Below, piece after piece: positions 17,216-25,283 of a stretch of DNA of 64,000 nucleotides. The position numbers and the translations under genes are program-made. Location of the stretch: the NCBI GenBank assembly GCA_947451925.1, contig CANGAW010000008.1, positions 1 to 64,000 of the forward strand, read 5' to 3'. The notes under the pieces were generated by a model that saw only the letters and a program-made list of their open reading frames with translations, did not search any database and had not been told where the DNA came from. Position 1 is the first letter of the stretch. The number at the start of each line of letters is the position of its first letter. This stretch comes from Burkholderiales bacterium (GTDB lineage Bacteria; Pseudomonadota; Gammaproteobacteria; Burkholderiales; Burkholderiaceae_D).

Positions 17216-18370
17216 TCAATATTTGTTCACAATTTCATTAGAAATATTATTCAAAGACCTGAGAATATTTGTGATCGCATCAAGGAAATAATTATATTTT
17301 TGTGTCAACTCTGTCAAAAATAATTGCTGCTCGGATGCCCGTTGCGAAATTAAAACCTGCTTCTCGGCGTACTTGCTACGCCAGCTACTAATTTGGTCCG
17401 ATGTGGGGTGCAATACAAATTTCTTCAAATCGGCATCAGTAATAACTGAATAATTAGATGGTCCTTCGGTAAAATACATTTTTCCGGTTGAATCTTTAAA
17501 AATTGACCCTGTAGGTCTGGGAGAAGTCAAATTAAATATCGTCGTCGATAATTTTTCAACTGGAAAAGAAGAATAATAGGTTTTGCCACCAAATGTATAT
17601 TGAACCGCATCGTAATTTCCAACCGGAACTTCCATCGTCACTGCGTTTGAAGGCTGCGTACTTGAATTAGTATTGGGAATTAAAACCGTCGTATCAGATA
17701 AAGAATCTGTTAATTTTATTGCCGCCAAAAAACTAGCTGGTGTATTTTCCCATTGAAAAATTTCCCATTGCGATATCGGAATAGCCACCGGTTTTACGCT
17801 TGTAGGGTCAATAACGACAGACGAACCAGCCACTTTATAAATAAGATCAGTAGCAGGTAATATCGCAGGTATGGTGTAGATACTGCCTGCAGTTAATTGG
17901 GAAATTCGCGAGTCTGTCGGCCCATTCATTGCAGTAATAGGGCCTATTGCAAGACCAGCAGTCGTACTATTAGCGTAGTAATACGCATCGGATCCACCAT
18001 AGTCAATATTAAGACTATTCATTTTCCCAGTTATACCAACAAGCTCTTGAACTAAAGAGGTTTTCTGATCTGCAATAGGCCATGAACTAGGAACCTGAAA
18101 ATTAGCATTTAAAGCAGCGTCAGAAACAGTAAGAACAACAGGTGTTACCGATGCCGAAGTTTTAATGGTATCCAATTCATCGTTTACCAAATTTAATTTA
18201 TCCACGCTGTCAGAAAGTGCACTATTTTGGTTTTGAATAGTGGTGCTCTGATCTGCGCCAAGTGAAGCAAACTTGGCAGTCGCGAGGTTTTGTACATTTG
18301 CATTCACATTAGTAATTACCCAAGGATCATCTACTGGTAAACCAGTAGTAATCGTTACAATATCATCCAT
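17216..18370 (-). CDS. Hypothetical 384-residue protein, candidate secreted or tip-associated T3SS protein
   Basis: I do not recognise a family. The protein has no signal peptide or membrane segment. An N-terminal helical region (NQNSALSDSVDKLNLVNDELDTIK) precedes a central Ser/Thr/Pro-rich, probably beta-rich domain. A long C-terminal helix follows (AEKQVLISQRASEQQLFLTELTQ, then a run ending LNNISNEIVNKY). N- and C-terminal helices around a globular centre resemble the topology of hydrophilic tip proteins (LcrV, IpaD), but this is an analogy only. A GGGGG ribosome site precedes the ATG. AT-rich, and located between sctN and the divergent sctW promoter. Confidence 0.6.
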   Translation of the reverse strand: MDDIVTITTGLPVDDPWVITNVNANVQNLATAKFASLGADQSTTIQNQNSALSDSVDKLNLVNDELDTIKTSASVTPVVLTVSDAALNANFQVPSSWPIADQKTSLVQELVGITGKMNSLNIDYGGSDAYYYANSTTAGLAIGPITAMNGPTDSRISQLTAGSIYTIPAILPATDLIYKVAGSSVVIDPTSVKPVAIPISQWEIFQWENTPASFLAAIKLTDSLSDTTVLIPNTNSSTQPSNAVTMEVPVGNYDAVQYTFGGKTYYSSFPVEKLSTTIFNLTSPRPTGSIFKDSTGKMYFTEGPSNYSVITDADLKKFVLHPTSDQISSWRSKYAEKQVLISQRASEQQLFLTELTQKYNYFLDAITNILRSLNNISNEIVNKY

Positions 18371-18427
18371 AAAAATACCCCCTTAACTGAACTGACTATT
18401 TTCATTAATTTTTAATGGACTCTTTGA

Positions 18428-19483
18428 CTAACTTGGTATCTGTTTGACTTGCTTGGAACTCGACAGGGCATTATCACTTTCCAATGTATTTTCTGGAGTG
18501 ATAGCCTTCGATTTATCATCAACCATTGAATTCATTTCAACGGAAGTCGGGGCATTAATTTGAGAGGCCCAATCTTTCAGCAATATATTTAATTGCGCTG
18601 TCATGCTTGAAGGCGCATTGATCCGCTTTTCATCCTGAGTTTTTTTCAACTCACGCTCAACATTTTGATTTCGCAGTAATTTAAGAAGTGCATTTAACTG
18701 TTCAATCCTATCGCTTGCCGTATTGTTGATACGGGAAATTTGATTTTTATTATTATCTTGAATTTGTGAAATACGTTGATCGAGTTGGTCTGCCGCCACA
18801 ACAGAGCGCGCCAATTCTTTGGCCAATTCATCTTTACTATCTGTCAGCTCATTTTCTATTGCTGTACTTGCTGAATCTGCCGCTGTTTGGGTTGGAATTA
18901 AATTCGCATAACTGTCAAAAACCGTCATTTTGAGTGTTAAATCACCCACTGAAAGTTCGAATTTGGTACTTCCAGGATAATCGGAACTCATGGGTTTTAG
19001 TGAATTCAAACTATTCCGCGTATCTTGATTAATCCATAAAAAATCTGAAAATGTTAATTTCCCATCTTTATCGAAAACTTCCCTCATGACCGGTGTAGAG
19101 GCTGGAGCGTCAATATTAAAACCTGCCGCATTGAGCTCATTTAGCGTAGTTTGAGCTGAATTTAAATCGGGCCCTAGTTTAGGGCCATCATTCAAAAAAA
19201 GTAATTTCAAGGCCTTTGCATCAGCATTGGTATTTTTTATAGTATTTGCTGTAACTGTCGAATAATTTCCCTGACTGTATTGCTCCAACGTACTGCCAAG
19301 TTGTGCAAGACTTTGGAAATGATCCAAAAGTGACGACGATACGCCAAGGCGATTTAGAAGATAATCACGGATCCTGTCAGACAGCGCAAACTCCGTAAAT
19401 CCGGAAATGAGTTGCGCATCTTCTGGGCTTCCAATAAAAGAAAGACTTGCTAGCGGCTCAGCCGTTGAAATTGCATTCGCCAT
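18428..19483 (-). CDS. Hypothetical 351-residue helical protein, candidate T3SS secreted protein
   Basis: Unrecognised. The N-terminal half is helical (FALSDRIRDYLLNRLGVSSSLLDHFQSLAQ) and includes a compact segment with ELSVGDLTLKMTVFDSYANLIPTQT. Residues about 210-310 form a long coiled coil (ELTDSKDELAKELARSVVAADQLDQRI and onwards). The C-terminal 45 residues are Ser/Asp-rich and disordered. It has no Cys, no signal peptide and no membrane segment, as is typical of T3SS substrates. It lies 57 bp upstream of the 384-residue gene and 38 bp after the 100-residue gene. The function is unknown. Confidence 0.6.
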   Translation of the reverse strand: MANAISTAEPLASLSFIGSPEDAQLISGFTEFALSDRIRDYLLNRLGVSSSLLDHFQSLAQLGSTLEQYSQGNYSTVTANTIKNTNADAKALKLLFLNDGPKLGPDLNSAQTTLNELNAAGFNIDAPASTPVMREVFDKDGKLTFSDFLWINQDTRNSLNSLKPMSSDYPGSTKFELSVGDLTLKMTVFDSYANLIPTQTAADSASTAIENELTDSKDELAKELARSVVAADQLDQRISQIQDNNKNQISRINNTASDRIEQLNALLKLLRNQNVERELKKTQDEKRINAPSSMTAQLNILLKDWASQINAPTSVEMNSMVDDKSKAITPENTLESDNALSSSKQVKQIPS

Positions 19484-19521
19484 GGCATCCTCAACTTAGT
19501 AAATATATTTATTTTAATTAT

Positions 19522-19824
19522 TTAAATTAATGATCTGAATTTTTTTCGTATGGCCGGCAATGCGTTTTCCACACGTGAATGCTCGATAAGCCGGTCTACT
19601 TCTTCCTTAACTTCACGCATCATCTTCTCGACCAATTGATCTACTTCACGTTCAGCATTCGGACCGCCATACATTCGCAGCTCACGCATCAACTGCTCTG
19701 GATCAATATTATTTTCTTTAAAAAAATTCTCGCTGCGCTTGAGTGCCTGCTGCGCTGCAGCGATAACTTTGCGCGAATCCATAATGACTTTTTGTATTTT
19801 TTTTTGCTGCTCATCAAAATCCAT
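19522..19824 (-). CDS. Small 100-residue helical protein at the head of the sct operon
   Basis: A fully helical, charged protein (EQQKKIQKVIMDSRKVIAAAQQAL; REVDQLVEKMMREVKEEVDRLIEH). It is the first gene of the minus-strand operon that runs to 5.5 kb, 46 bp after a Hrp-box-like element. Size and position before two candidate secreted proteins would suit a dedicated chaperone or a small structural or regulatory protein. I recognise no family. Confidence 0.6.
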   Translation of the reverse strand: MDFDEQQKKIQKVIMDSRKVIAAAQQALKRSENFFKENNIDPEQLMRELRMYGGPNAEREVDQLVEKMMREVKEEVDRLIEHSRVENALPAIRKKFRSLI

Positions 19825-19869
19825 GTTTGTTCCTATGTTGTGCTTGGAATGACGAACTCCTGATTGTTT

Positions 19870-19898
19870 AATGTGTAACGAAAAAAAAACAAGGTTCC
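19870..19898 (-). promoter_or_regulatory. Hrp-box-like promoter of the 100-aa gene/sctN operon
   Basis: GGAACC (19898-19893) is followed by 16 bp and ACACATT (19876-19870); TTACACA after 14 bp is an alternative -10 reading. GGAACC-N15/16-CCAC-NN-A is the known Hrp box, so the -35 is perfect and the -10 has one or two mismatches. It lies 46 bp before the ATG at 19824 and faces the sctW box, with exactly 25 bp between the two -35 elements. Confidence 0.55.
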
Positions 19899-19923
19899 CT
19901 CTGAAATATCCGATGTAATAAAA

Positions 19924-19951
19924 GGAACATTTCTATCATTTATTCAACCCA
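19924..19951 (+). promoter_or_regulatory. Hrp-box-like promoter of sctW-sycN
   Basis: GGAACA (19924-19929), 15 bp, CAACCCA (19945-19951). This differs from the Hrp consensus at one -10 position and the last -35 base. It is 42 bp before the sctW ATG, divergent from the box at 19870-19898. Confidence 0.5.
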
Positions 19952-19992
19952 GAATTAGTAGTAATAAATCAAACAACCTAGGCATCAAGGGC

Positions 19993-21381
19993 ATGAATCC
20001 GAACAACTCAATCCAACGTACTGGTTCTGTACCAAGCCATACCTTACAGACAGAGTCGAATTCAGAAAGTGTTCAGGGAAACCGTCGGGGAGAAACGCTG
20101 AGCCTGGTGCCAGCCAAGGACATCGACGACGACATACAGATTGAAAATTTCAAACGCATCACCAATTCGAACACCGCGCTTGATACCAAGTCGCTGCAAG
20201 AACGTGCTGCCAGTTTGGAAAAGCGGCCAAGTCTTTTGCCCTCATCACAAATCAAGGCATTCACCAAAGCCTTTAACAGTCAAAAGGCCACGACAAAGCT
20301 GGCATTGCAATATCTGAATTATTTAAAAGGCCAAAATAAAAAGCCGGTGCAAGACGCCAGTCTGCAATCCTTAATGCAGCACTACATGGGGTTACAAAAG
20401 CTGGCGCATGCGCTAAAAGGCTCAGAGCAAGACTTGGCAGCCGCCCTGACCCCGCTCGAAGAACAGCCTGAGAACTTGGCTGAACTGGCAGAATATCTGC
20501 AAGAAGCGGGGGATGATCCTGAAGCACTCGCCAGTTTGCTGGAAGATGTTGAGGGCCTGCCAAAGGAAGAAGAATCGCTTTTTCAGATGATGAAAACGCT
20601 GCGCTTTCAACCGCAGCAGCTTGGCATGAAGCTGCGAGACTCCCAACGCCTGCCTAAATTAACGGAAAGAGAAAAAGAGGAAACGCTTGAGCAGGTCGAA
20701 GATGAACTTCGCGAACTAGAGCATGCTCATGGCGGGCGAATTCTGGCCAGTAAAAACTCGCTCAATTCTGCACTGCAGAGCGACAATCCGCAGGGGTTTA
20801 TAGAAGGCTATAGCGAACTGGTGGAAAGCAGCGGTGGCTTTTCTCAAACTTTCGAGCAGCTTATCAGCCGATACAAACCCATTGAACTGATGTCCGTCTT
20901 GCCGCTCATGAAGCAAGCGCTGGGCGATGATATTCGCGCAGACTTACGCTCTACGGACAAAATCAAACTCGAATTTTTGCTTAATGAAATCTCATACATG
21001 CAGATTTCTTCAAATTTTTTAAAGCTGGGAGGTGATTTGATCGCAGACCTGCAGAGGCTTTTTTATGCGGATAAAAAGCCATCCCCATTCACAACAGACG
21101 AGCAAAAATTTCTGCTGGCATTAATCAAAACTGTTTCGGGGGGATGGGTGTCACCGAGCCAATTTGACAGATTAGCTAGTGAACTTAGCTTAGACGACGG
21201 TCCGCCAACGATCTATTTTTTACACGGCACCAAGCATCTTTTGCGTGAACTGCCATTCAAGGTATTTACGGATGATGAGAGCCGGTCTGCGGTGCTGGAA
21301 GCGGTGCAAACCGCACTAGATCAAGCCATCGAGCGGGAAGAAGCCGCAACAAGCACCAATGCAGAAGGGAGCAACGAATGA
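19993..21381 (+). CDS. sctW: T3SS gatekeeper SctW (YopN-TyeA type)
   Basis: A 462-residue YopN/SepL/CopN-family gatekeeper that holds back effectors until translocators are secreted or a contact signal arrives. The N-terminal 70 residues are a flexible secretion/chaperone-binding region. A helical core follows (LQSLMQHYMGLQKLAHALKGSEQDLAAAL; AEYLQEAGDDPEALASLLEDV). The C-terminal 90 residues (LLALIKTVSGGWVSPSQFDRLASEL, YFLHGTKHLLRELPFKVF) correspond to TyeA, which is a separate gene in Yersinia. It overlaps the SycN-like gene by ATGA. Confidence 0.9.
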   Translation: MNPNNSIQRTGSVPSHTLQTESNSESVQGNRRGETLSLVPAKDIDDDIQIENFKRITNSNTALDTKSLQERAASLEKRPSLLPSSQIKAFTKAFNSQKATTKLALQYLNYLKGQNKKPVQDASLQSLMQHYMGLQKLAHALKGSEQDLAAALTPLEEQPENLAELAEYLQEAGDDPEALASLLEDVEGLPKEEESLFQMMKTLRFQPQQLGMKLRDSQRLPKLTEREKEETLEQVEDELRELEHAHGGRILASKNSLNSALQSDNPQGFIEGYSELVESSGGFSQTFEQLISRYKPIELMSVLPLMKQALGDDIRADLRSTDKIKLEFLLNEISYMQISSNFLKLGGDLIADLQRLFYADKKPSPFTTDEQKFLLALIKTVSGGWVSPSQFDRLASELSLDDGPPTIYFLHGTKHLLRELPFKVFTDDESRSAVLEAVQTALDQAIEREEAATSTNAEGSNE

Positions 21382-21755
21382 ATTGGGTCGAACAAACCAT
21401 TTCAAGATTTGGCGAAAGTATAGGAATACCAACGCTGGCATTAGAGGAAGGCCGGAGTCTGCGGCTAAAGTTAGCAAACGACTGCAGTATCCTGATCCAT
21501 AACCTGCCCGAATTACCGATTGCTGAAGTGGTTGTCAGTCGCAGCGAGCCCATCGCTTACACCTCTTCAGCACTGTTTCGGGCCGCACTGCAAGCAGCAG
21601 ACTTCCGCTCGCCCAGCGCCTGGCCCGTACAAGCGGCGGCAAATAACAAAGAACTGATCCTTGCAATGCGCATACCACAACGCGCGTTCGCTTTTAATGT
21701 ATTGGAGCAGGCTTTAAACGAATTGGTGGAACTCCATCAAAAAATCCGACAATGA
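21378..21755 (+). CDS. sycN: SycN-like chaperone of the gatekeeper
   Basis: A 125-residue protein. Its start MNWVEQTISRFGESIGIPT closely parallels Yersinia SycN, as does the C-terminal helix (VLEQALNELVELHQKI). SycN with YscB chaperones YopN. It overlaps the sctW stop by four bases. In Yersinia and Pseudomonas sycN/pcr2 is followed by yscX and yscY; here those lie 9.4 kb further right, beyond a block of minus-strand genes. An AT-rich 80-bp convergent gap follows it. Confidence 0.82.
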   Translation: MNWVEQTISRFGESIGIPTLALEEGRSLRLKLANDCSILIHNLPELPIAEVVVSRSEPIAYTSSALFRAALQAADFRSPSAWPVQAAANNKELILAMRIPQRAFAFNVLEQALNELVELHQKIRQ

Positions 21756-21835
21756 GTCAAAAAATATTGTGATTTTAAGTTTATTTAATTTGAAAAATAT
21801 CAGCTTTAATTTTAATTTAAAACTTAATTACCTTT

Positions 21836-22861
21836 TTAATCAGAATTATCCTGATAAAATTTATTTTTATATTCGTACATATTTTTAAATACATTGATTG
21901 AAATTTCATTTATATTATCAATTAAAGTGGTATTTATTAATATACTAATATCATGAATAAGGCTATTTTTTTCGTCGTCTGAGAGTTGGTCAAAATCTTC
22001 TAATTGATCGTTGGTTTGATTCTGCCATTCTTCAATTTTTTCTTCAATACTGGATAAATTTTCATCTAAAATATCATTTATTCCAGATAAAAAATCGGAT
22101 TTTATTTGTTGCAAATATTGTGGATCACAAAGAGATTCAATTTCACCATTAGATTTACTGAGAAAATCAGTTACGAATCCCGAAATTTGATCTTTATAAA
22201 TATCCGTAAAAATTGATAAAATCTGTAAATCATCAAATGAATATTGTTCTAATGGCGCCTGAATTAATTGCATTTTTGCTGGTGCTGGTGCTGGTGCTGG
22301 TGCTGGTGCTGGTGCTGGTGCTGGTGCTGGTGCTGGTGCAACAGGTAAAGCATTAAAGCTTACCACGAGCCGGTCTCTTAATCCTGTTATTTTATTCAGC
22401 AAATTTAATGCGGCCGGATTATTCTGCAAGTCCAAATCTTCATCATCGTGAAGTTGTTGAATTAATACACTCAAATCATCAATTTGATCACTGACTGCAG
22501 CTTGAGCATTAGTAGCAGTAGTTAAACAATCTTGAACTTGCTGAAGGAGAGAAGATTCATTATTATCAATAATTCTATCAAGCTCTAAAAATAGTACTTT
22601 CATTTCAGCCAAAATTTCTTCAACATTACTTAATCCAGATTTAATTTCAGCAATAGTCGATTTCCATTCGAGTTTGTCTTGTTGGATTTTGTGAGCATTT
22701 AATTGTGGACCCAGCACAGGAACAGCAAGTAATTTATATGCGTCAAGTTCATTTTTTGCTGTCGTAGCCGAAGTTTTCGTTTCCTGCACATTATGCTGTG
22801 CGATTTTTACGTCTCGCTTAGCTATTCCAAGGGGTGTCTGTCTGAATTCATTGATGGGCAT
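21836..22861 (-). CDS. Hypothetical coiled-coil protein with Ala-Pro tandem repeat
   Basis: A 341-residue, acidic, helical protein. Residues 1-165 are coiled coil (AEIKSGLSNVEEILAEMKVLFLELDRII). A run of about ten Ala-Pro dipeptides forms a rigid linker near residues 175-195. The C-terminal half is again helical (FVTDFLSKSNGEIESL; SIEEKIEEWQNQTNDQLEDFDQL). There is no signal peptide or membrane segment. It is the last gene of the operon that begins at the SctA-like gene, just after two CesT-like chaperone genes, so it is a good candidate substrate. AT-rich; function unknown. Confidence 0.62.
   Translation of the reverse strand: MPINEFRQTPLGIAKRDVKIAQHNVQETKTSATTAKNELDAYKLLAVPVLGPQLNAHKIQQDKLEWKSTIAEIKSGLSNVEEILAEMKVLFLELDRIIDNNESSLLQQVQDCLTTATNAQAAVSDQIDDLSVLIQQLHDDEDLDLQNNPAALNLLNKITGLRDRLVVSFNALPVAPAPAPAPAPAPAPAPAPAPAKMQLIQAPLEQYSFDDLQILSIFTDIYKDQISGFVTDFLSKSNGEIESLCDPQYLQQIKSDFLSGINDILDENLSSIEEKIEEWQNQTNDQLEDFDQLSDDEKNSLIHDISILINTTLIDNINEISINVFKNMYEYKNKFYQDNSD
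22278..22339. repeat. Hexanucleotide tandem repeat (GGTGCT)n, about 10 copies
   Basis: Ten uninterrupted copies of a 6-bp unit (GCACCA on the coding strand) encode (Ala-Pro)n. A pure hexamer array is prone to slippage, which would lengthen or shorten the linker without a frameshift. Confidence 0.95.
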
Positions 22862-22885
22862 CGCAACGCTTCCTCTAAAAATTAA

Positions 22886-23374
22886 TCAGGCCAATACAAC
22901 CGGATTGAGCGCCGCATCTGACTTGCCGCTTTCCTGTTGCATAAATCTGGTTTCCAGCCAACGACGTCCGTGCCATACGGTTTCCGTCATTTTTGACAGA
23001 ACACCGTGGCCGTCATTACCGTCAATGTTTTGAACCAGCGTGTAAATCAAATCATCACTTTCGCTATCGAGACAAAAACGGCAATCGTCCATTTCTGCCA
23101 ACGCACAGTTCATATTTAGCAAACGCAGCATGATGGCTTGCTCTCGACCTTGTGGCAGCGGCCCGAAACGGCATTCAATCAATAAACGGTCGGGGCCGTG
23201 GCGAAGGGAATGCACAACGGCGAATTCAAAACCGCCATAGCTCATTTCCATGGCCAGTTCATCGCCAGGCGTGGGCTCTTCCTGGCGTAAGGCATACCCC
23301 AGGGCGACACGAATCTCGTCAACGATGGCGAGAAACCTGAGGCGTTTTTGATGAATATCGATTGTGTTGATCAC
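22886..23374 (-). CDS. CesT-family T3SS chaperone-like protein (1 of tandem pair)
   Basis: A 162-residue protein with the CesT fold pattern. An N-terminal helix (RLRFLAIVDEIRVALGYAL) is followed by strands ELAMEMSYGGFEFAVVH and RLLIECRFGPLPQ. A helix REQAIMLRLLNMNCALAEM and strands CRFCLDSESDDLIYTLVQNI follow, then a C-terminal helix with WHGRRWLETRF. Such dimers bind effector or translocator N-terminal regions. It lies 24 bp before the Ala-Pro repeat protein and 50 bp after a second gene of the same type, so either could be its partner. Confidence 0.78.
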   Translation of the reverse strand: MINTIDIHQKRLRFLAIVDEIRVALGYALRQEEPTPGDELAMEMSYGGFEFAVVHSLRHGPDRLLIECRFGPLPQGREQAIMLRLLNMNCALAEMDDCRFCLDSESDDLIYTLVQNIDGNDGHGVLSKMTETVWHGRRWLETRFMQQESGKSDAALNPVVLA

Positions 23375-23424
23375 GAAATTTCCTGCTGTTTATTGAAGGT
23401 GTCGGGGCATGAATAGCGGAACCC

Positions 23425-23901
23425 TTAAGCCAGAATCTGGTGACCACCCAAACCCATCTCCATTTGCAATGAGGGCGTGGGGAAAAATTCTTGCTCCCAA
23501 TTCGTCATGGCATGTGCCGTTTGACGCATCTTTTCTAATAGCGCTGCTGCCTGCACTTCGTGCAGGTGTACGCGAAACATCGATTGCAATTTTTTTTCTT
23601 CAGGATGCACACCAAATGCAGATGAAAATTCACGCGCCAGATTCAGGTTTGCTTTGAGTAAGCGTCTGAATCCGGCATTCAAATTATGCTCAGGAAGAAT
23701 TCCCAATTTGCAGGTAATGAGTACATGCTCGGGCTGGTCCGAGGAAGAGTGCAGTAGTTCAAATTGCATAGCCTCGACTTCCAACTCCATGGCTAGCGGC
23801 AAACTTTCTTCATGCACCATCGATGGCGGCGGAAAACCCAATTCACGGAATACGTCTTCAGACAATGCAATAAACTTTTGGCGCCAGGAATTAGCCTGCA
23901 C
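23425..23901 (-). CDS. CesT-family T3SS chaperone-like protein (2 of tandem pair)
   Basis: A 158-residue relative of the preceding gene by pattern: helix WRQKFIALSEDVFRELGF, strands LAMELEVEAMQFELLH and EHVLITCKLGILPEH, helix GFRRLLKANLNLAREFSS, strands LQSMFRVHLHEVQA and a C-terminal helix with MTNWEQEFF. Both end in a short extension. Probably a type I secretion chaperone. It follows sctL by 33 bp. Confidence 0.78.
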   Translation of the reverse strand: MQANSWRQKFIALSEDVFRELGFPPPSMVHEESLPLAMELEVEAMQFELLHSSSDQPEHVLITCKLGILPEHNLNAGFRRLLKANLNLAREFSSAFGVHPEEKKLQSMFRVHLHEVQAAALLEKMRQTAHAMTNWEQEFFPTPSLQMEMGLGGHQILA

Positions 23902-23934
23902 AGTGTCTCCCGCTTGAATTGTTGAATGAGGCCC

Positions 23935-24633
23935 TTAATGTGCAGTAAGTACCGGGCTCTCTGGTTTCGTTCCCGTCACATTGTCAGCACCAATTGCGTC
24001 CGGTGGGCTTTCACGAATGCTGCTAAATACACGAGAAAAAGTAGCGCGCAGTGCTTCCAGCTGGCCAGACATGCTTGCTTCCACTTGACCGATGTCGGAT
24101 TCAATAATGCAGGCATCTTCTGCTAGGTGCAGGTCGCCAATGACTTCGATTTGCTCGATGCCGGGATAGCTGTGCAACATGCCATCGACATGTTCTCGCG
24201 TGACTTCAATTTGTGATGGATGCACCTTGACTGTGATTTGCTTTTGGCTGCGCACCAGTGCCAAGGCATTGCGTACAACCTTGACGACTTTTTCGCGTTC
24301 ATCAAATTCCGACACAATCCGGCGAACGGCATCCATGACCAGATCCACCATCTGAACCTCAACCTTGGCAAAATAATCCACGGTCTGGCTGATGATGCTG
24401 ATCATGTTGCTAGTTTGCTCTAATTGCGCAGATTCCTTACCCTCGCGATAGCCGCGGATTTTTTCGGATTCGAAGGCTGCGCGTGCCGCAGCAATAATGC
24501 GTTCACGTTCCGCATAGCCATCGGCGACGGCTTCTGCAGCTGTTTTATAAGCCCAAAAATCTTTTGCTTTGATAATTTTTGATTTTTTGTTTAAGCGGCT
24601 CAGTGTCTGATCGCGTTGCAGAATGAATGCCAT
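23935..24633 (-). CDS. sctL: T3SS stator/peripheral stalk protein SctL
   Basis: A 232-residue YscL/FliH-family protein. The N-terminus is polar, the middle is a coiled coil (ADGYAERERIIAAARAAFESEKIRGYREGKESAQ), and the C-terminal domain carries VRNALALVRSQKQITVKVHPSQIE and GDLHLAEDACIIESDIGQVEAS. SctL regulates SctN and links it to SctQ/SctK. Its start lies inside the sctK 3' end (34-bp overlap). Normal length. Confidence 0.93.
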   Translation of the reverse strand: MAFILQRDQTLSRLNKKSKIIKAKDFWAYKTAAEAVADGYAERERIIAAARAAFESEKIRGYREGKESAQLEQTSNMISIISQTVDYFAKVEVQMVDLVMDAVRRIVSEFDEREKVVKVVRNALALVRSQKQITVKVHPSQIEVTREHVDGMLHSYPGIEQIEVIGDLHLAEDACIIESDIGQVEASMSGQLEALRATFSRVFSSIRESPPDAIGADNVTGTKPESPVLTAH

Positions 24634-25262
24634 TCTCCCTCCAGAATATTCATGACTGAAAAAATAATATGGCTTGCCGCATGCTGACTGATCGTTGATG
24701 CTTGCGCGTCAACTGGTGTTTTCAACAAAACCCTTTGCTGCATTTCGAATGGCGACGTACTCAGGCTTTGCAAGATCAGGCTAAAACCAAGTGCGCGACT
24801 GTCTGCATCTGGCAGCATTGGCGGCTGTTCTATCAAAGGCGGCAACAATAAGGAGCTTTGCATAATGAATTGAAATGCATCAACACCCAGCCGCTCTTTC
24901 CATTCAAGGACATTACTGCGGGCCAGACTGGACCTGATCTGAGGAGCAAAGATAACAGCACCAACATGTGCCGCCAGACGAGCCAAGCGTTCGCGGGATA
25001 ACAAGGCAAGCGACCAATGTGGATCGGGCACGGTCAGGAAAGGACGATTACTGAGTTCCAGCGCCGACAACAACAAGCCTGACAAACATGGGGTTACGGC
25101 AGGCTCCTCCCAAGCAAGCTCTGGAATGCTGTCATTAAAAAACTGCGCACGACGTGAAGGATGCAGATACGCGGCCGGGCAATAATTAAAAACCAAAACA
25201 GAACGAAATAAAGCAGGATGGCGCGTCCTTAACTCTTGAAGTTGACTCATTTCTGCGTTCAT
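24600..25262 (-). CDS. sctK: T3SS sorting platform protein SctK
   Basis: A 220-residue YscK-like protein placed between sctJ and sctL. Conserved features of this poorly conserved family are present: FNYCPAAYLHPSRRAQF near the N-terminus, and LARLAAHVGAVIFAPQIRSSLARSNVLEWKERLGVDAFQFI in the middle. SctK joins the SctQ/SctL pods to the inner-membrane ring. An ATG five codons in is an alternative start. Confidence 0.86.
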   Translation of the reverse strand: MNAEMSQLQELRTRHPALFRSVLVFNYCPAAYLHPSRRAQFFNDSIPELAWEEPAVTPCLSGLLLSALELSNRPFLTVPDPHWSLALLSRERLARLAAHVGAVIFAPQIRSSLARSNVLEWKERLGVDAFQFIMQSSLLLPPLIEQPPMLPDADSRALGFSLILQSLSTSPFEMQQRVLLKTPVDAQASTISQHAASHIIFSVMNILEGEWHSFCNAIRH

Positions 25263-25283
25263 TGTTGAGCCCTCAAGCTGCCC

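Noticed and set aside
22278..22339. Possible CRISPR-like repeat
   Set aside because: It is a pure hexamer array without spacers, inside a coding region.
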